Source of the DNA: Chloracidobacterium sp.
Lineage (GTDB): Bacteria > Acidobacteriota > Blastocatellia > Pyrinomonadales > Pyrinomonadaceae
Length of the DNA: 64,000 bases
Direction of reading: 5' to 3'
NCBI GenBank assembly: GCA_016715795.1
Contig: JADJXP010000002.1
Span: 1,984,001-2,048,000 of the forward strand
The translations under genes were made by a program, and so were the position numbers. Shown one piece after another: positions 25,390-34,515 of this stretch (positions are counted from its first letter, which is position 1; every line of letters begins with the position of its first letter). The notes under the pieces were generated by a model. It saw nothing but the letters and a program-made list of their open reading frames with translations, had not been told where the DNA came from and searched no databases.

Positions 25390-26283
25390 CTAATGCATAA
25401 AGTGCCTACCCAGCAGGTACAGCAGCGGGAACAGAAATATCCACACGATATCGACAAAGTGCCAGTAGAGGCCCGACATCTCGACCGGCATATAATAGTC
25501 CGGCGTGTAATAGCCCTTCCATGCCGTCCACAGGAGCCAAGCCATGACCGCGAGCCCGACGATCATATGCAGAGCGTGGAGCCCGGTCATCACGAAATAC
25601 AGGTAGAAAAAGATGCGGACCTTATCGCGGAATTTATTGACGTCGATCTCACCATTCGAGAAGTAGCCGGCCTTTTCATCCGTGGTCAGGAAGTTATGCT
25701 CCTGGCCCAGTTTGACGAGCGAGCAGTCAGTCCACTGAAAATCGCCGCGCGGATTGACATACTTATGGGCCGAGGCCGCGGCGGGGCTGTGATCGACCTC
25801 CCAGCATGGTTTCGCTGGCTCAGCCGCGTGACTTGCGACCTTGTCCTCTTTGGCCCGCTTGTTCCAGCCCGTCACCGGCACGAGAGCATGGTTGTATTTG
25901 TCGGTATATTCGATCGCCTTTACGCCGAGGAACGCCGCGCCGAAGAGCATGGTCAGCAAGATCATGATGACCTGCATGTTGCGCTTGCCCTTTTGCGCAA
26001 AGTAAACGGTCAGCGCCATCGTCAGCGAACTGACGATCAGCACAAGCGTATTGAATCCGCCCCAGAACGCATCCAGATGATTACTGGCGGCGGCAAACGC
26101 CATCGGGAATTTCCAGCGGAAGACCAAATATGCCGTGAAAAGGCCGCCGAAGAACATGATCTCCTGCGCGAGGAACATCCACATCCCGATCGCGACGCTC
26201 TCCTCCTGCTGAGCCATGTCACCGAACTGATGCTGCAGCCCCGGCTCATGGTAAACGAATTTGTCTGAGTAATGTGACGACAT
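25390..26283 (-). CDS. ctaE: Cytochrome c oxidase subunit III
   Basis: This is subunit III of the haem-copper oxidase. The start is ATG 26283 (MSSHYSDKFVYHEPG); the frame reaches a TTG at 26292. Family helices are visible (GMWMFLAQEIMFFGGLFTAYLVFRW, LVLIVSSLTMALTVYFAQKG, FFYLYFVMTGLHALHMIVGLAVMAWLLW, YWHFVDIVWIFLFPLLYLLG). A hydrophilic insert of roughly 90 residues (WNKRAKEDKV to GEIDVNKFRDK) separates the third and fourth helices; inserts of this type are typical of oxidases found with alternative complex III. Confidence 0.95.
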   Translation of the reverse strand: MSSHYSDKFVYHEPGLQHQFGDMAQQEESVAIGMWMFLAQEIMFFGGLFTAYLVFRWKFPMAFAAASNHLDAFWGGFNTLVLIVSSLTMALTVYFAQKGKRNMQVIMILLTMLFGAAFLGVKAIEYTDKYNHALVPVTGWNKRAKEDKVASHAAEPAKPCWEVDHSPAAASAHKYVNPRGDFQWTDCSLVKLGQEHNFLTTDEKAGYFSNGEIDVNKFRDKVRIFFYLYFVMTGLHALHMIVGLAVMAWLLWTAWKGYYTPDYYMPVEMSGLYWHFVDIVWIFLFPLLYLLGRHFMH

Positions 26284-26349
26284 CGTATTCAATTACGAAT
26301 CACGAATTGGCAATTACGAATTCGCAACTCGTAATTTGAAATTCATAAT
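26284..26349. repeat. ATTACGAATT-type low-complexity repeat between ctaE and ctaD
   Basis: This short AT-rich spacer is built from repeats of the word ATTACGAATT and near variants (AATTACGAATCACGAATTGG, CAATTACGAATTCGC, CTCGTAATTTGAAATTC). It stands out from the GC-rich coding DNA. Similar word-repeats occur at other gene junctions in the window (29064-29085, 32501-32530, 37778-37881, 40636-40677). Confidence 0.6.
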
Positions 26350-28017
26350 TCACGCTTGCAGTGCCTCGCGTTGTCTCGCTCCCTCAAGGTCCATACCGCT
26401 CCCTTCACCGAATTCGTAGGCGTCCCATGTTACGACGGGCATTTTCTCAAAATTCTCCGTCGGCGGCGGCGAGCTCGTTCGCCATTCGAGGCCCGGGTGC
26501 ATCCACGGATTATCACCCGCTTTCTTACCGAAGAAGAGCGAATGAACGAGATATACCACCGGCAGCAGCAAACCAATACCGAGCACCGAGGCACCTGCGG
26601 TCGAGAAGATGTTCAGCACCTGAAATTCCGGCGGATACGCCGCGTACCTGCGCGGCATCCCCAAATAGCCGAGAATGAACTGCGGGAAGAACGTCAGGTT
26701 AAACCCGACAAAAACCAGCATCGCTGAGATCTTGCCCCAAAACTCCGAGTACATTCGGCCCGTCATCTTTGGCCACCAGTAGTGGATGCCTCCGAGATAA
26801 GCGATCACCTGGCCGCCGACCATTACGTAGTGAAAGTGTGCGACGACAAAGTATGTGTCTGTCAGGTGAACAGTCAGGCCGATCGATCCGAGAAACAGCC
26901 CTGTCAGGCCGCCGATCAGGAACAAGCCCATAAAGCCGATCGCATACAGCATCGGCGTATCGAATGAGATCGATCCCTTATAAAGCGTCGCCGTCCAGTT
27001 GAACATCTTGATCGCCGATGGGACCGCCACGACCATCGTCAGGAACGAGAACACTAGGCTCGCATAGATCGATTGGCCGCTGACGAACATATGATGTCCC
27101 CAGACCAAGAAGCCAAACACCGCGATAGCGATCGATGAGAACGCGATGAATTCGTAGCCAAAGATCTTCTTTCGTGCAAAATTCGAGATCAGCTCGGACA
27201 CGACGCCCATGCCCGGCAGGATCATGATGTAAACCGCCGGGTGCGAGTAGAACCAGAACAGGTGCTGGAACAGTATCGGGTCACCGCCGATGGCCGGATC
27301 AAAGATGCCAACATGCGCCACGCGCTCAATTGCCAGCAGCAGGATAGTGATCGCGACGACCGGCGTTCCGAGTATCATCACGAGGCTGACGGCGTAATGG
27401 GCCCAGACGAATAGCGGCAGCCGGAACCATGTCATTCCCGGCGCACGCATCGTATGGATAGTAACGATAAAGTTAAGCCCCGTGAGGATGGACGAGAATC
27501 CATTGATGAAAACGCCCAGGCCGACGAGCATCACATAAGAATTCGAGAATGTCGTGCTGTAAGGCGTATAGAACGTCCATCCCGTGTCAACGCCGCCCTG
27601 CATCAGGGCCCACAGAGCGAGAACTCCGCCGATCCAGTAGATATACAAACTCAACAAGTTGATGCGCGGCAGGGCGAGGTCCTTTGCACCGATCATCAGC
27701 GGCAGCAGGAAGTTGCCCAATACCGCTGGGATCGCGGGCAAGAGGAAGAAGAAGATCATCAGCACGCCGTGCTGCGTGAAGACCTTGTTGTAGGTCGCCG
27801 TCTGAAACAGGTCACTATTGGGTGTGAGAAGCTCTAGCCGGATCGCGGCGGCATACAACCCGCCCATCATAAAGAACAGCGATACCGTGATCAGATACAT
27901 GATCGCGATGCGCTTGTGGTCCTTTGTCAATAGCCACGACTTAAGCGTCGTGCCATTGGTCAGATAGTTGAGCTTCGTCCCGCCGTAGCCTGATGTGATC
28001 GTCTCTTCCGCGCTCAT
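26350..28017 (-). CDS. ctaD: Cytochrome c oxidase subunit I (A2-type, YSHP motif)
   Basis: This is the catalytic haem-copper subunit with about twelve membrane helices. ATG 28017 (MSAEETITSGYGG) is chosen; the frame is open to 28092 but that part overlaps the subunit II gene. Helix VI reads LFWFYSHPAVYIMILPGMG. The usual XGHPEV glutamate is replaced and the YSHP motif is present, the hallmark of A2-type oxidases such as those of Rhodothermus and Thermus. Also visible are WGHHMFVSG (CuB histidine pair) and HFHYVMVGG (haem ligand helix). Electrons come from the subunit II cytochrome domain. Confidence 0.97.
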   Translation of the reverse strand: MSAEETITSGYGGTKLNYLTNGTTLKSWLLTKDHKRIAIMYLITVSLFFMMGGLYAAAIRLELLTPNSDLFQTATYNKVFTQHGVLMIFFFLLPAIPAVLGNFLLPLMIGAKDLALPRINLLSLYIYWIGGVLALWALMQGGVDTGWTFYTPYSTTFSNSYVMLVGLGVFINGFSSILTGLNFIVTIHTMRAPGMTWFRLPLFVWAHYAVSLVMILGTPVVAITILLLAIERVAHVGIFDPAIGGDPILFQHLFWFYSHPAVYIMILPGMGVVSELISNFARKKIFGYEFIAFSSIAIAVFGFLVWGHHMFVSGQSIYASLVFSFLTMVVAVPSAIKMFNWTATLYKGSISFDTPMLYAIGFMGLFLIGGLTGLFLGSIGLTVHLTDTYFVVAHFHYVMVGGQVIAYLGGIHYWWPKMTGRMYSEFWGKISAMLVFVGFNLTFFPQFILGYLGMPRRYAAYPPEFQVLNIFSTAGASVLGIGLLLPVVYLVHSLFFGKKAGDNPWMHPGLEWRTSSPPPTENFEKMPVVTWDAYEFGEGSGMDLEGARQREALQA

Positions 28018-28030
28018 AATCCAATAAAAC

Positions 28031-29068
28031 CTACTTACTGCTGTTCGCCGCCGATCTGGCCGGGGCCTTGTTGGCCGAGTCCGTGTTGGCACCTGCGGCG
28101 GGTGCCGCCGGAGCGGACGCGGCTGGTGCGTTCGGGCTCAGCGACTTGATGTATGCAACCAACGCATTCAATTGCTCCTCGGTGACCTGGCCCTTGAATG
28201 TCGGCATGATCGGCTGAAATCCGTCAACGATCTGCGATGTCGGATTCAGTATAGAATTGCGAATATATTGATCGTCCGCCGTGACCGTCTGGCCGCCAAC
28301 GAGCTTGACCTCATGATTGAAGATGCCCTCGAGTTTAGCTCCACGCTGGGCCGGCCCGCCCGTGTGGCATGAGGCACAGCCCAGCTTGTTCATAAAGAGG
28401 TCCTTGCCTTGCTCCACCGGCGTCTGGCCCGCGACATTGCCGCTCAGCCAATTGTCAAAATCACGCTGCTCCATCACATAGACAGAGCCGCCCATGCCCG
28501 AATGGTTGAGGCCGCAATACTCGGCGCAGAACAGGTGAAACTTACCCGTGACCGTCGGCTCGAACCATAGATATGTATATCGGCCCGGAACCGCGTCGAT
28601 CTTGGTCCGAAAGGCCGGCACAAAAAAGTCGTGCAGCACGTCCTCGGTGGTCATCGTGAGCTTGATCTTCTTGCCCACGGGAACGTGGAGTTCGTTGATC
28701 TCTCGCTGGCCTGTCTGGTGCTGGACCTTCCACATCCACTGCTTGCCGACCACGAAGATCTCCATCGCATCGTCGGGTGGCTCGTATTGATTAAAGTAGA
28801 CGATCGCACCGCCAAGAAAGATCGTCATCGACACGACAAACGGTATGATCGACCAGACCGTCTCGAGCACCATCGAGCCGTGCATCTCGTCAGGCGTGGC
28901 AAATTTCTCTACCTCGCGATACCTGATCGCAAAGAAGAAGATCGCCACCACGATCGGGATCGAGAACGCCACCGACACCGCAATAAGGTAGAAATAAAGC
29001 AGGTCTACCTGCCAGGCAAAGCTGGACGCTGCTTCAGGAAAAAATGGTATCCACGTAGTGCTCTGCAT
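28031..29068 (-). CDS. ctaC: Cytochrome c oxidase subunit II with fused cytochrome c domain
   Basis: This 345-residue caa3-type subunit II has two N-terminal membrane helices (LLYFYLIAVSVAFSIPIVVAI, IIPFVVSMTIFLGGAIVYF) and a periplasmic cupredoxin with the CuA ligands in VLHDFFVP and FCAEYCGLNHSGM. A monohaem domain follows with CASCHTGG and distal Met candidates in PIMPTFKGQ. A low-complexity Ala/Pro tail ends the protein. Its 3' end is 13 bases before the ctaD start. The fused haem domain should take electrons directly from alternative complex III. Confidence 0.96.
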   Translation of the reverse strand: MQSTTWIPFFPEAASSFAWQVDLLYFYLIAVSVAFSIPIVVAIFFFAIRYREVEKFATPDEMHGSMVLETVWSIIPFVVSMTIFLGGAIVYFNQYEPPDDAMEIFVVGKQWMWKVQHQTGQREINELHVPVGKKIKLTMTTEDVLHDFFVPAFRTKIDAVPGRYTYLWFEPTVTGKFHLFCAEYCGLNHSGMGGSVYVMEQRDFDNWLSGNVAGQTPVEQGKDLFMNKLGCASCHTGGPAQRGAKLEGIFNHEVKLVGGQTVTADDQYIRNSILNPTSQIVDGFQPIMPTFKGQVTEEQLNALVAYIKSLSPNAPAASAPAAPAAGANTDSANKAPARSAANSSK

Positions 29069-29079
29069 AAGGTCAGTGG

Positions 29080-30036
29080 TCAGTGATCGGACTTGCCACT
29101 ATTCACTCGCTTCTTGTTCCGTCTCCAAAAAATGAACCCCATCGCTCCCATGGCAATAAGCGTCAGAATGCCGCCCGCCCGCATTACTCTAAGGATGGCC
29201 AAGCCATATTTGCCCGTCGCCGGATCATAATGATAGCAATAGAGCAATAGCTGCTCCGCGGCGCTGCCGACCTTATTATCGGCAGATTCCATGAGACCGA
29301 ATTTTAGATCGCGCGGAGCATAGTCGATTCCGTAAAAGTAATGCGAAAGCCTGCCATCCGGCGTCGTTACCATCACGGCGGCGGCGTGAGCAAATTGCTG
29401 CGTCCTTTCGTCCCACTGGTAGCCGAAACCGGCCGCCTTTGTCACGGCGTCTATCGACGTTTGGGTACCGGTCAGGAAGTGCCAGCCGTTCTCGGATCCT
29501 GGACGGCCGTAACGTTCTATGTATCCCTCCTTCTTGGCTTTCGCGACGTCAGGCGAATCAAACTCGCGAGCGTCAAAGCTGATCGCCACAACGTCAAAGT
29601 CCTTACCGACGTTGAGGTTAATGCCCTTGAGCGAACCGGTCAGGCCGTTGAGCACCTGATTGCACAGCATCGGGCATTCGTAATAGACAAAAGCAATGAT
29701 CACGGGCCTGCCATTATTAAAGAAGCTTCCGAGTTTGACGAGTTTGCCGGTCTCGTCCTTCATCTCGGTGTCGAGCGGCAATTGCTCGCCGAGCTTCTGC
29801 TCGATCCCGACAGTTTTCAAAGCTTCCGGCAGTCCGCTGGTGGCCGAGGCCGCCGCCGAAGGATCGTATACCTTTGGCGAATAGAGCGGCGAATTGTAAT
29901 GCTCGGTCTTCTGCGCGTAGGCAGTAAACAACGAACATTGAACGACGAACAGTGTCAGAAGGAGGCCGCACCTAAGCCGCCGCCGGAAACCGTGACGGCT
30001 CAAGAACTCAGAGACTTTTATTCTTCCGCTATTCAC
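29080..30036 (-). CDS. SCO1/SenC/PrrC-like copper chaperone
   Basis: This 318-residue SCO-family protein helps build the CuA site of subunit II. The copper/thiol motif is present in YYECPMLCNQVLNGL (CxxxC). The distal histidine is expected in the HYFYG region. It has an N-terminal signal sequence (LLLTLFVVQCSLFTAYAQ) and a C-terminal membrane helix (GGILTLIAMGAMGFIFWRRNKK). The apparent start is a GTG at 30036 that lies inside a word-repeat (GTGAATAGTGAATAGC), so the exact start is uncertain. It is located between the act genes and ctaC. Confidence 0.9.
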   Translation of the reverse strand: MNSGRIKVSEFLSRHGFRRRLRCGLLLTLFVVQCSLFTAYAQKTEHYNSPLYSPKVYDPSAAASATSGLPEALKTVGIEQKLGEQLPLDTEMKDETGKLVKLGSFFNNGRPVIIAFVYYECPMLCNQVLNGLTGSLKGINLNVGKDFDVVAISFDAREFDSPDVAKAKKEGYIERYGRPGSENGWHFLTGTQTSIDAVTKAAGFGYQWDERTQQFAHAAAVMVTTPDGRLSHYFYGIDYAPRDLKFGLMESADNKVGSAAEQLLLYCYHYDPATGKYGLAILRVMRAGGILTLIAMGAMGFIFWRRNKKRVNSGKSDH

Positions 30037-30044
30037 TATTCACA

Positions 30045-30587
30045 CTAACGATGGATCTCCGACGCCATCCGACCTGCGCTCGAATCAGATATGATCGTGT
30101 GCGACGCCTTGAACTGTTTCTCGGCCTCTTCGCCGGTCTTCGCCTTTACGTTCTGGGCCAAAAAGCGGTCGATCGCCTGCTCGATCGGCATTATGGTCAC
30201 GGCCCCTGTCTTCGGGTCCTTAAGCCCGTGTTCCCAAAGCTCGTCCCACTGCTTCTTCAATTCACGATATTCGGCCTGCGGAGCACCAAGCTCCATATTC
30301 ACCCAGCCTTTTTGTGATTCAACACCGAATCCCGGTGCGAGCTGCAGGCGCGGCTCGGGCGGCAGACGCTCCTTGTCGCTCTCGAGCATCGGATTCGGCT
30401 GTCGGGCGTTCTCCTCGCGGTGAACGTCCTGCATCACATCGAGCAGGGCCCACATCAGGGCAAAGGTGATAACGATCAGTACCAAGAGTCCGCCGGCAAA
30501 GTACACGATGCCCTTGAGCTGGATCTCGTTACTTTCGTACGCCTTATTCATGTCCTCACCCGGATCGTTGTTTCTCTTTGATGACAT
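30045..30587 (-). CDS. Membrane-anchored periplasmic protein in ACIII-caa3 operon
   Basis: This protein of 180 residues starts at ATG 30587, five bases after the actF stop. One membrane helix (GIVYFAGGLLVLIVITFALMW) is followed by a periplasmic part containing ARQPNPMLESDKERLPPEPRL and the conserved-looking DPKTGAVTIMPIEQAIDRFLAQ. Short proteins with this 'rIPIe.Am' ending are found in respiratory clusters, but no haem motif is present and the function is unknown. Position between actF and sco1 makes an assembly or structural role in the supercomplex likely (inference). Confidence 0.75.
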   Translation of the reverse strand: MSSKRNNDPGEDMNKAYESNEIQLKGIVYFAGGLLVLIVITFALMWALLDVMQDVHREENARQPNPMLESDKERLPPEPRLQLAPGFGVESQKGWVNMELGAPQAEYRELKKQWDELWEHGLKDPKTGAVTIMPIEQAIDRFLAQNVKAKTGEEAEKQFKASHTIISDSSAGRMASEIHR

Positions 30588-30591
30588 ATTG

Positions 30592-31812
30592 CTAATGCCC
30601 CCGACCGTGCTTGATCGCACCCTCGAAATACGGGTCCCTTGCCGGCACGATCGGCCGCTTTGCCAACTGCCCGAAGAACCACCAAAGCCAGATACCACCG
30701 ATCGCTATCGGGGCCACGATATCGAGCCAGCTCACATAGAATGCCCCGGCCTCGATGCCGCGCGGATCAACACGCGCTGACGGCCCGACCAAATAGAACA
30801 TATCTACGAGCCGCATAAAAAGAATAAAGATCGCAATGCCGGCGAGCCACTTTGCACGCCTCTTGAAATCCTGCTGCAGCAGCACCACGAACGGGAACGC
30901 AAAATGGAAGATGATCAGGACCGCTCCCATCCAGCCCCAGCCGCCTTTCATCCGGACGAGAAACCAGCCGGTCTCTTCCGGGATGTTCCCTGACCAGATG
31001 ATGAGGAACTGCGAGAAATTGAAATATGCCCAGACCATCACGAGAGCGAGCATGAGCTTGCCGAGATCGTGAAAATGGCGTTTGCCGAGCACCGCATTCA
31101 TCGGCGCCGTATCCAGCAGGTAGGCCATAAGAGCTACCATAAAGCAGTAACAGCTCAGGGCCCAACCGGCGACAAAAAGAAGCCCCCAGATCGTCGAGAA
31201 CCAGTGCGGATCGAGCGTCATCACCCAATCAACAGCGGCAAACGTGACGATCAGGCAATAAATGACCATCGCCGGGCCGGAGAAGCGCGATGCCTTTTCG
31301 AGTACCAGCCGCGAAGATTCGACCGAATCGGTCTTGTCCTGGTCGCTGCCCCACTTATTGAGCAGATAGACCATGATGTAGAACAAAAAGAAATATATGA
31401 TGCTGCGCCCGACCCACGCCCACGGCGTCATAAAGATACCGCGATGCTCCATCACATGATCGGTCGGCGGCAGATGGGTCCATTCGTATATGTTTCTGGT
31501 ATAGACGCCTATCGCTAATGGTACAAACAGCAGGATGATCAGCGGCAATGTCCGGCTTCCGGCCTCAAGTGCCCTGCGAATGACCACGCCCCACGCCCCG
31601 CCGGTCAGGTATTGGAGCATGAGCACGCCAAGGCAGCCGATACCGATTCCGCCCCAAAATATGAATCCGAGCAGCCAAGACCGCAGTGCCTGTTCCGTAT
31701 TGAAGTACAACCCTACCGCCCAGATGATCAGAGCGACGCCGCCGATACCGAGCGCAAGCGCTCGCCAGCGGCTGATCACGGCAGGAGCTTGGTAATTATC
31801 GAGATTCGTCAT
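30592..31812 (-). CDS. actF: Alternative complex III subunit ActF (quinol:cytochrome c oxidoreductase)
   Basis: This 406-residue polytopic membrane protein has about ten helices and is related to NrfD/ActC. Recognisable elements are ALALGIGGVALIIWAVGLYF, YTRNIYEWTHLPPTDHVMEHRGIF, WVMTLDPHWFSTIWGLLFVAGW and LVMVWAYFNFSQFLIIWSGN, all typical of ActF. It partners with ActC in the membrane core of the complex. It starts one base after the actE stop, consistent with one transcript. Confidence 0.93.
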   Translation of the reverse strand: MTNLDNYQAPAVISRWRALALGIGGVALIIWAVGLYFNTEQALRSWLLGFIFWGGIGIGCLGVLMLQYLTGGAWGVVIRRALEAGSRTLPLIILLFVPLAIGVYTRNIYEWTHLPPTDHVMEHRGIFMTPWAWVGRSIIYFFLFYIMVYLLNKWGSDQDKTDSVESSRLVLEKASRFSGPAMVIYCLIVTFAAVDWVMTLDPHWFSTIWGLLFVAGWALSCYCFMVALMAYLLDTAPMNAVLGKRHFHDLGKLMLALVMVWAYFNFSQFLIIWSGNIPEETGWFLVRMKGGWGWMGAVLIIFHFAFPFVVLLQQDFKRRAKWLAGIAIFILFMRLVDMFYLVGPSARVDPRGIEAGAFYVSWLDIVAPIAIGGIWLWWFFGQLAKRPIVPARDPYFEGAIKHGRGH

Positions 31813-31813
31813 C

Positions 31814-32533
31814 TTACGGTTTGCCTCCGTGGGCGGTATCGCCTGTTTTCGGAGGTGCTGGTGCCGATATGCTCCTCAAATTCTCTTCCGGATTCTGGCT
31901 GACCTGAAGCGCCCTGATATACGCCACTATCGCCCATCGATCCGCCGGCTGCACCTGATAAGCATATGAGCTCATCTTGCCCCAGCCATTCGTGATCACA
32001 TCAAAGAAATGTCCCACCGGAGCATTTCGAAGCCGGTCATCGTGATACGTCGGCGGCTGGGGAAAGCCGCGACGCACGACCATTCCGTCACCGTTCCCTA
32101 CGGGTCCGTGACAGACGATGCAGTAGATGTTGTATCGCTCGCGGCCGCGTTCGACCAACTCCTTTGTCACCGGAACTGGAAACTCATCAATAGAGTTCGG
32201 AAATGTCGTTACGAGCGTGTTCCCGGTTGCGTCGGTCGTCGATTGCACCGGCGCGCTCGCGTCCGGATTGTCGATCTTACCGGTGTAGAACGCCTTATTC
32301 TCGCGTAGCTGGCCGCGGGCGATGGTTCCCTCAACCTGATCGCGCGAAGCCCGGCCGTCAGCAAAGAAATCACTCTTCTTGTACGCCTTGTAACGCGGCT
32401 GGTCCTGCATGTCGAAACGCACGCCACACGCCGAAGTGAGGATAGAGAAGGCAGAGATCAGAATGACACCGTAGATGCCGATCCTTCCTTTCTGGCTTCT
32501 GAATTCTGACTTCTGACTTCTATTCAGGAACAT
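31814..32533 (-). CDS. actE: Alternative complex III subunit ActE (monohaem cytochrome c lipoprotein)
   Basis: ActE has a single CIVCH haem site (RYNIYCIVCHGPVGNGDGMV) and a lipobox (SILTSAC) that would anchor it to the membrane. ATG 32533 overlaps the actD stop by 14 bases; no start codon exists between it and the lipobox. The N-terminal n-region (NRSQKSEFRSQKG) is encoded by the word-repeat AGTCAGAATTCAGAAG..., so a dispersed repeat has become part of the signal peptide. The protein should pass electrons from ActB/ActA toward the oxidase. Confidence 0.92.
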   Translation of the reverse strand: MFLNRSQKSEFRSQKGRIGIYGVILISAFSILTSACGVRFDMQDQPRYKAYKKSDFFADGRASRDQVEGTIARGQLRENKAFYTGKIDNPDASAPVQSTTDATGNTLVTTFPNSIDEFPVPVTKELVERGRERYNIYCIVCHGPVGNGDGMVVRRGFPQPPTYHDDRLRNAPVGHFFDVITNGWGKMSSYAYQVQPADRWAIVAYIRALQVSQNPEENLRSISAPAPPKTGDTAHGGKP

Positions 32534-33053
32534 CGAACACCTCCTGTGCGCCCAAGGTCCCCATAAATGCACGGGTCTCGTCGTGGTCGTATTTAGGATC
32601 GTCGGATTCGATGATCAGGAAAAACTTCTCTCGCGTCGCAAGCGCGAATCTCGGGATATTGAATACCGGATGATATGGCGACGGCAGCCCGTTGAGGAAC
32701 AGCATTCCAAAGACAGCCGTGAATGCCGAAAAAAGGATCGTCAGCTCGAACATCGGCGGAATGAACGCCGGCAGGCTGAAATGCGGCCGGCCGCCGACGA
32801 TGATCGGAAAATCATAAACGTGAACGAAATACTGCAGGCCGAGGCCCGTCAGCAGGCCGGTCAGGCCGCCGGCGAATATCAAGAACGGCAGCACGCTGCG
32901 CTTGATGCCCAAGGCCTCATCGATCTCATGCAGCGGAAACGGCGAGAATGCGTCCGTCTTTCGATAGCCCGCATCGCGCACCGCTCTCGCCGCGTCGACC
33001 AGTTCGGTCGCCGTGTCAAACTCGGCCATTACTCCATGTAGCTTTTCAGCCAT
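32520..33053 (-). CDS. actD: Alternative complex III subunit ActD (DUF3341)
   Basis: This 177-residue protein has the DUF3341 layout: LHGVMAEFDTATELVDAARAVRDAGYRKTDAFSPFP, two membrane helices (VLPFLIFAGGLTGLLTGLGLQYF, FELTILFSAFTAVFGMLFLNGLP) and a C-terminal segment ending MGTLGAQEVFDVPE. ActD is a structural subunit of ACIII. Start ATG 33053 is 13 bases after the actC stop. Confidence 0.94.
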   Translation of the reverse strand: MAEKLHGVMAEFDTATELVDAARAVRDAGYRKTDAFSPFPLHEIDEALGIKRSVLPFLIFAGGLTGLLTGLGLQYFVHVYDFPIIVGGRPHFSLPAFIPPMFELTILFSAFTAVFGMLFLNGLPSPYHPVFNIPRFALATREKFFLIIESDDPKYDHDETRAFMGTLGAQEVFDVPE

Positions 33054-33066
33054 AATTGCCTACTGC

Positions 33067-34515
<1,449 letters not shown>

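Noticed and set aside
25366..26268. A 300-codon plus-strand frame opposite subunit III of the oxidase
   Set aside because: Shadow of ctaE; rich in Arg, His, Asp without any domain pattern.
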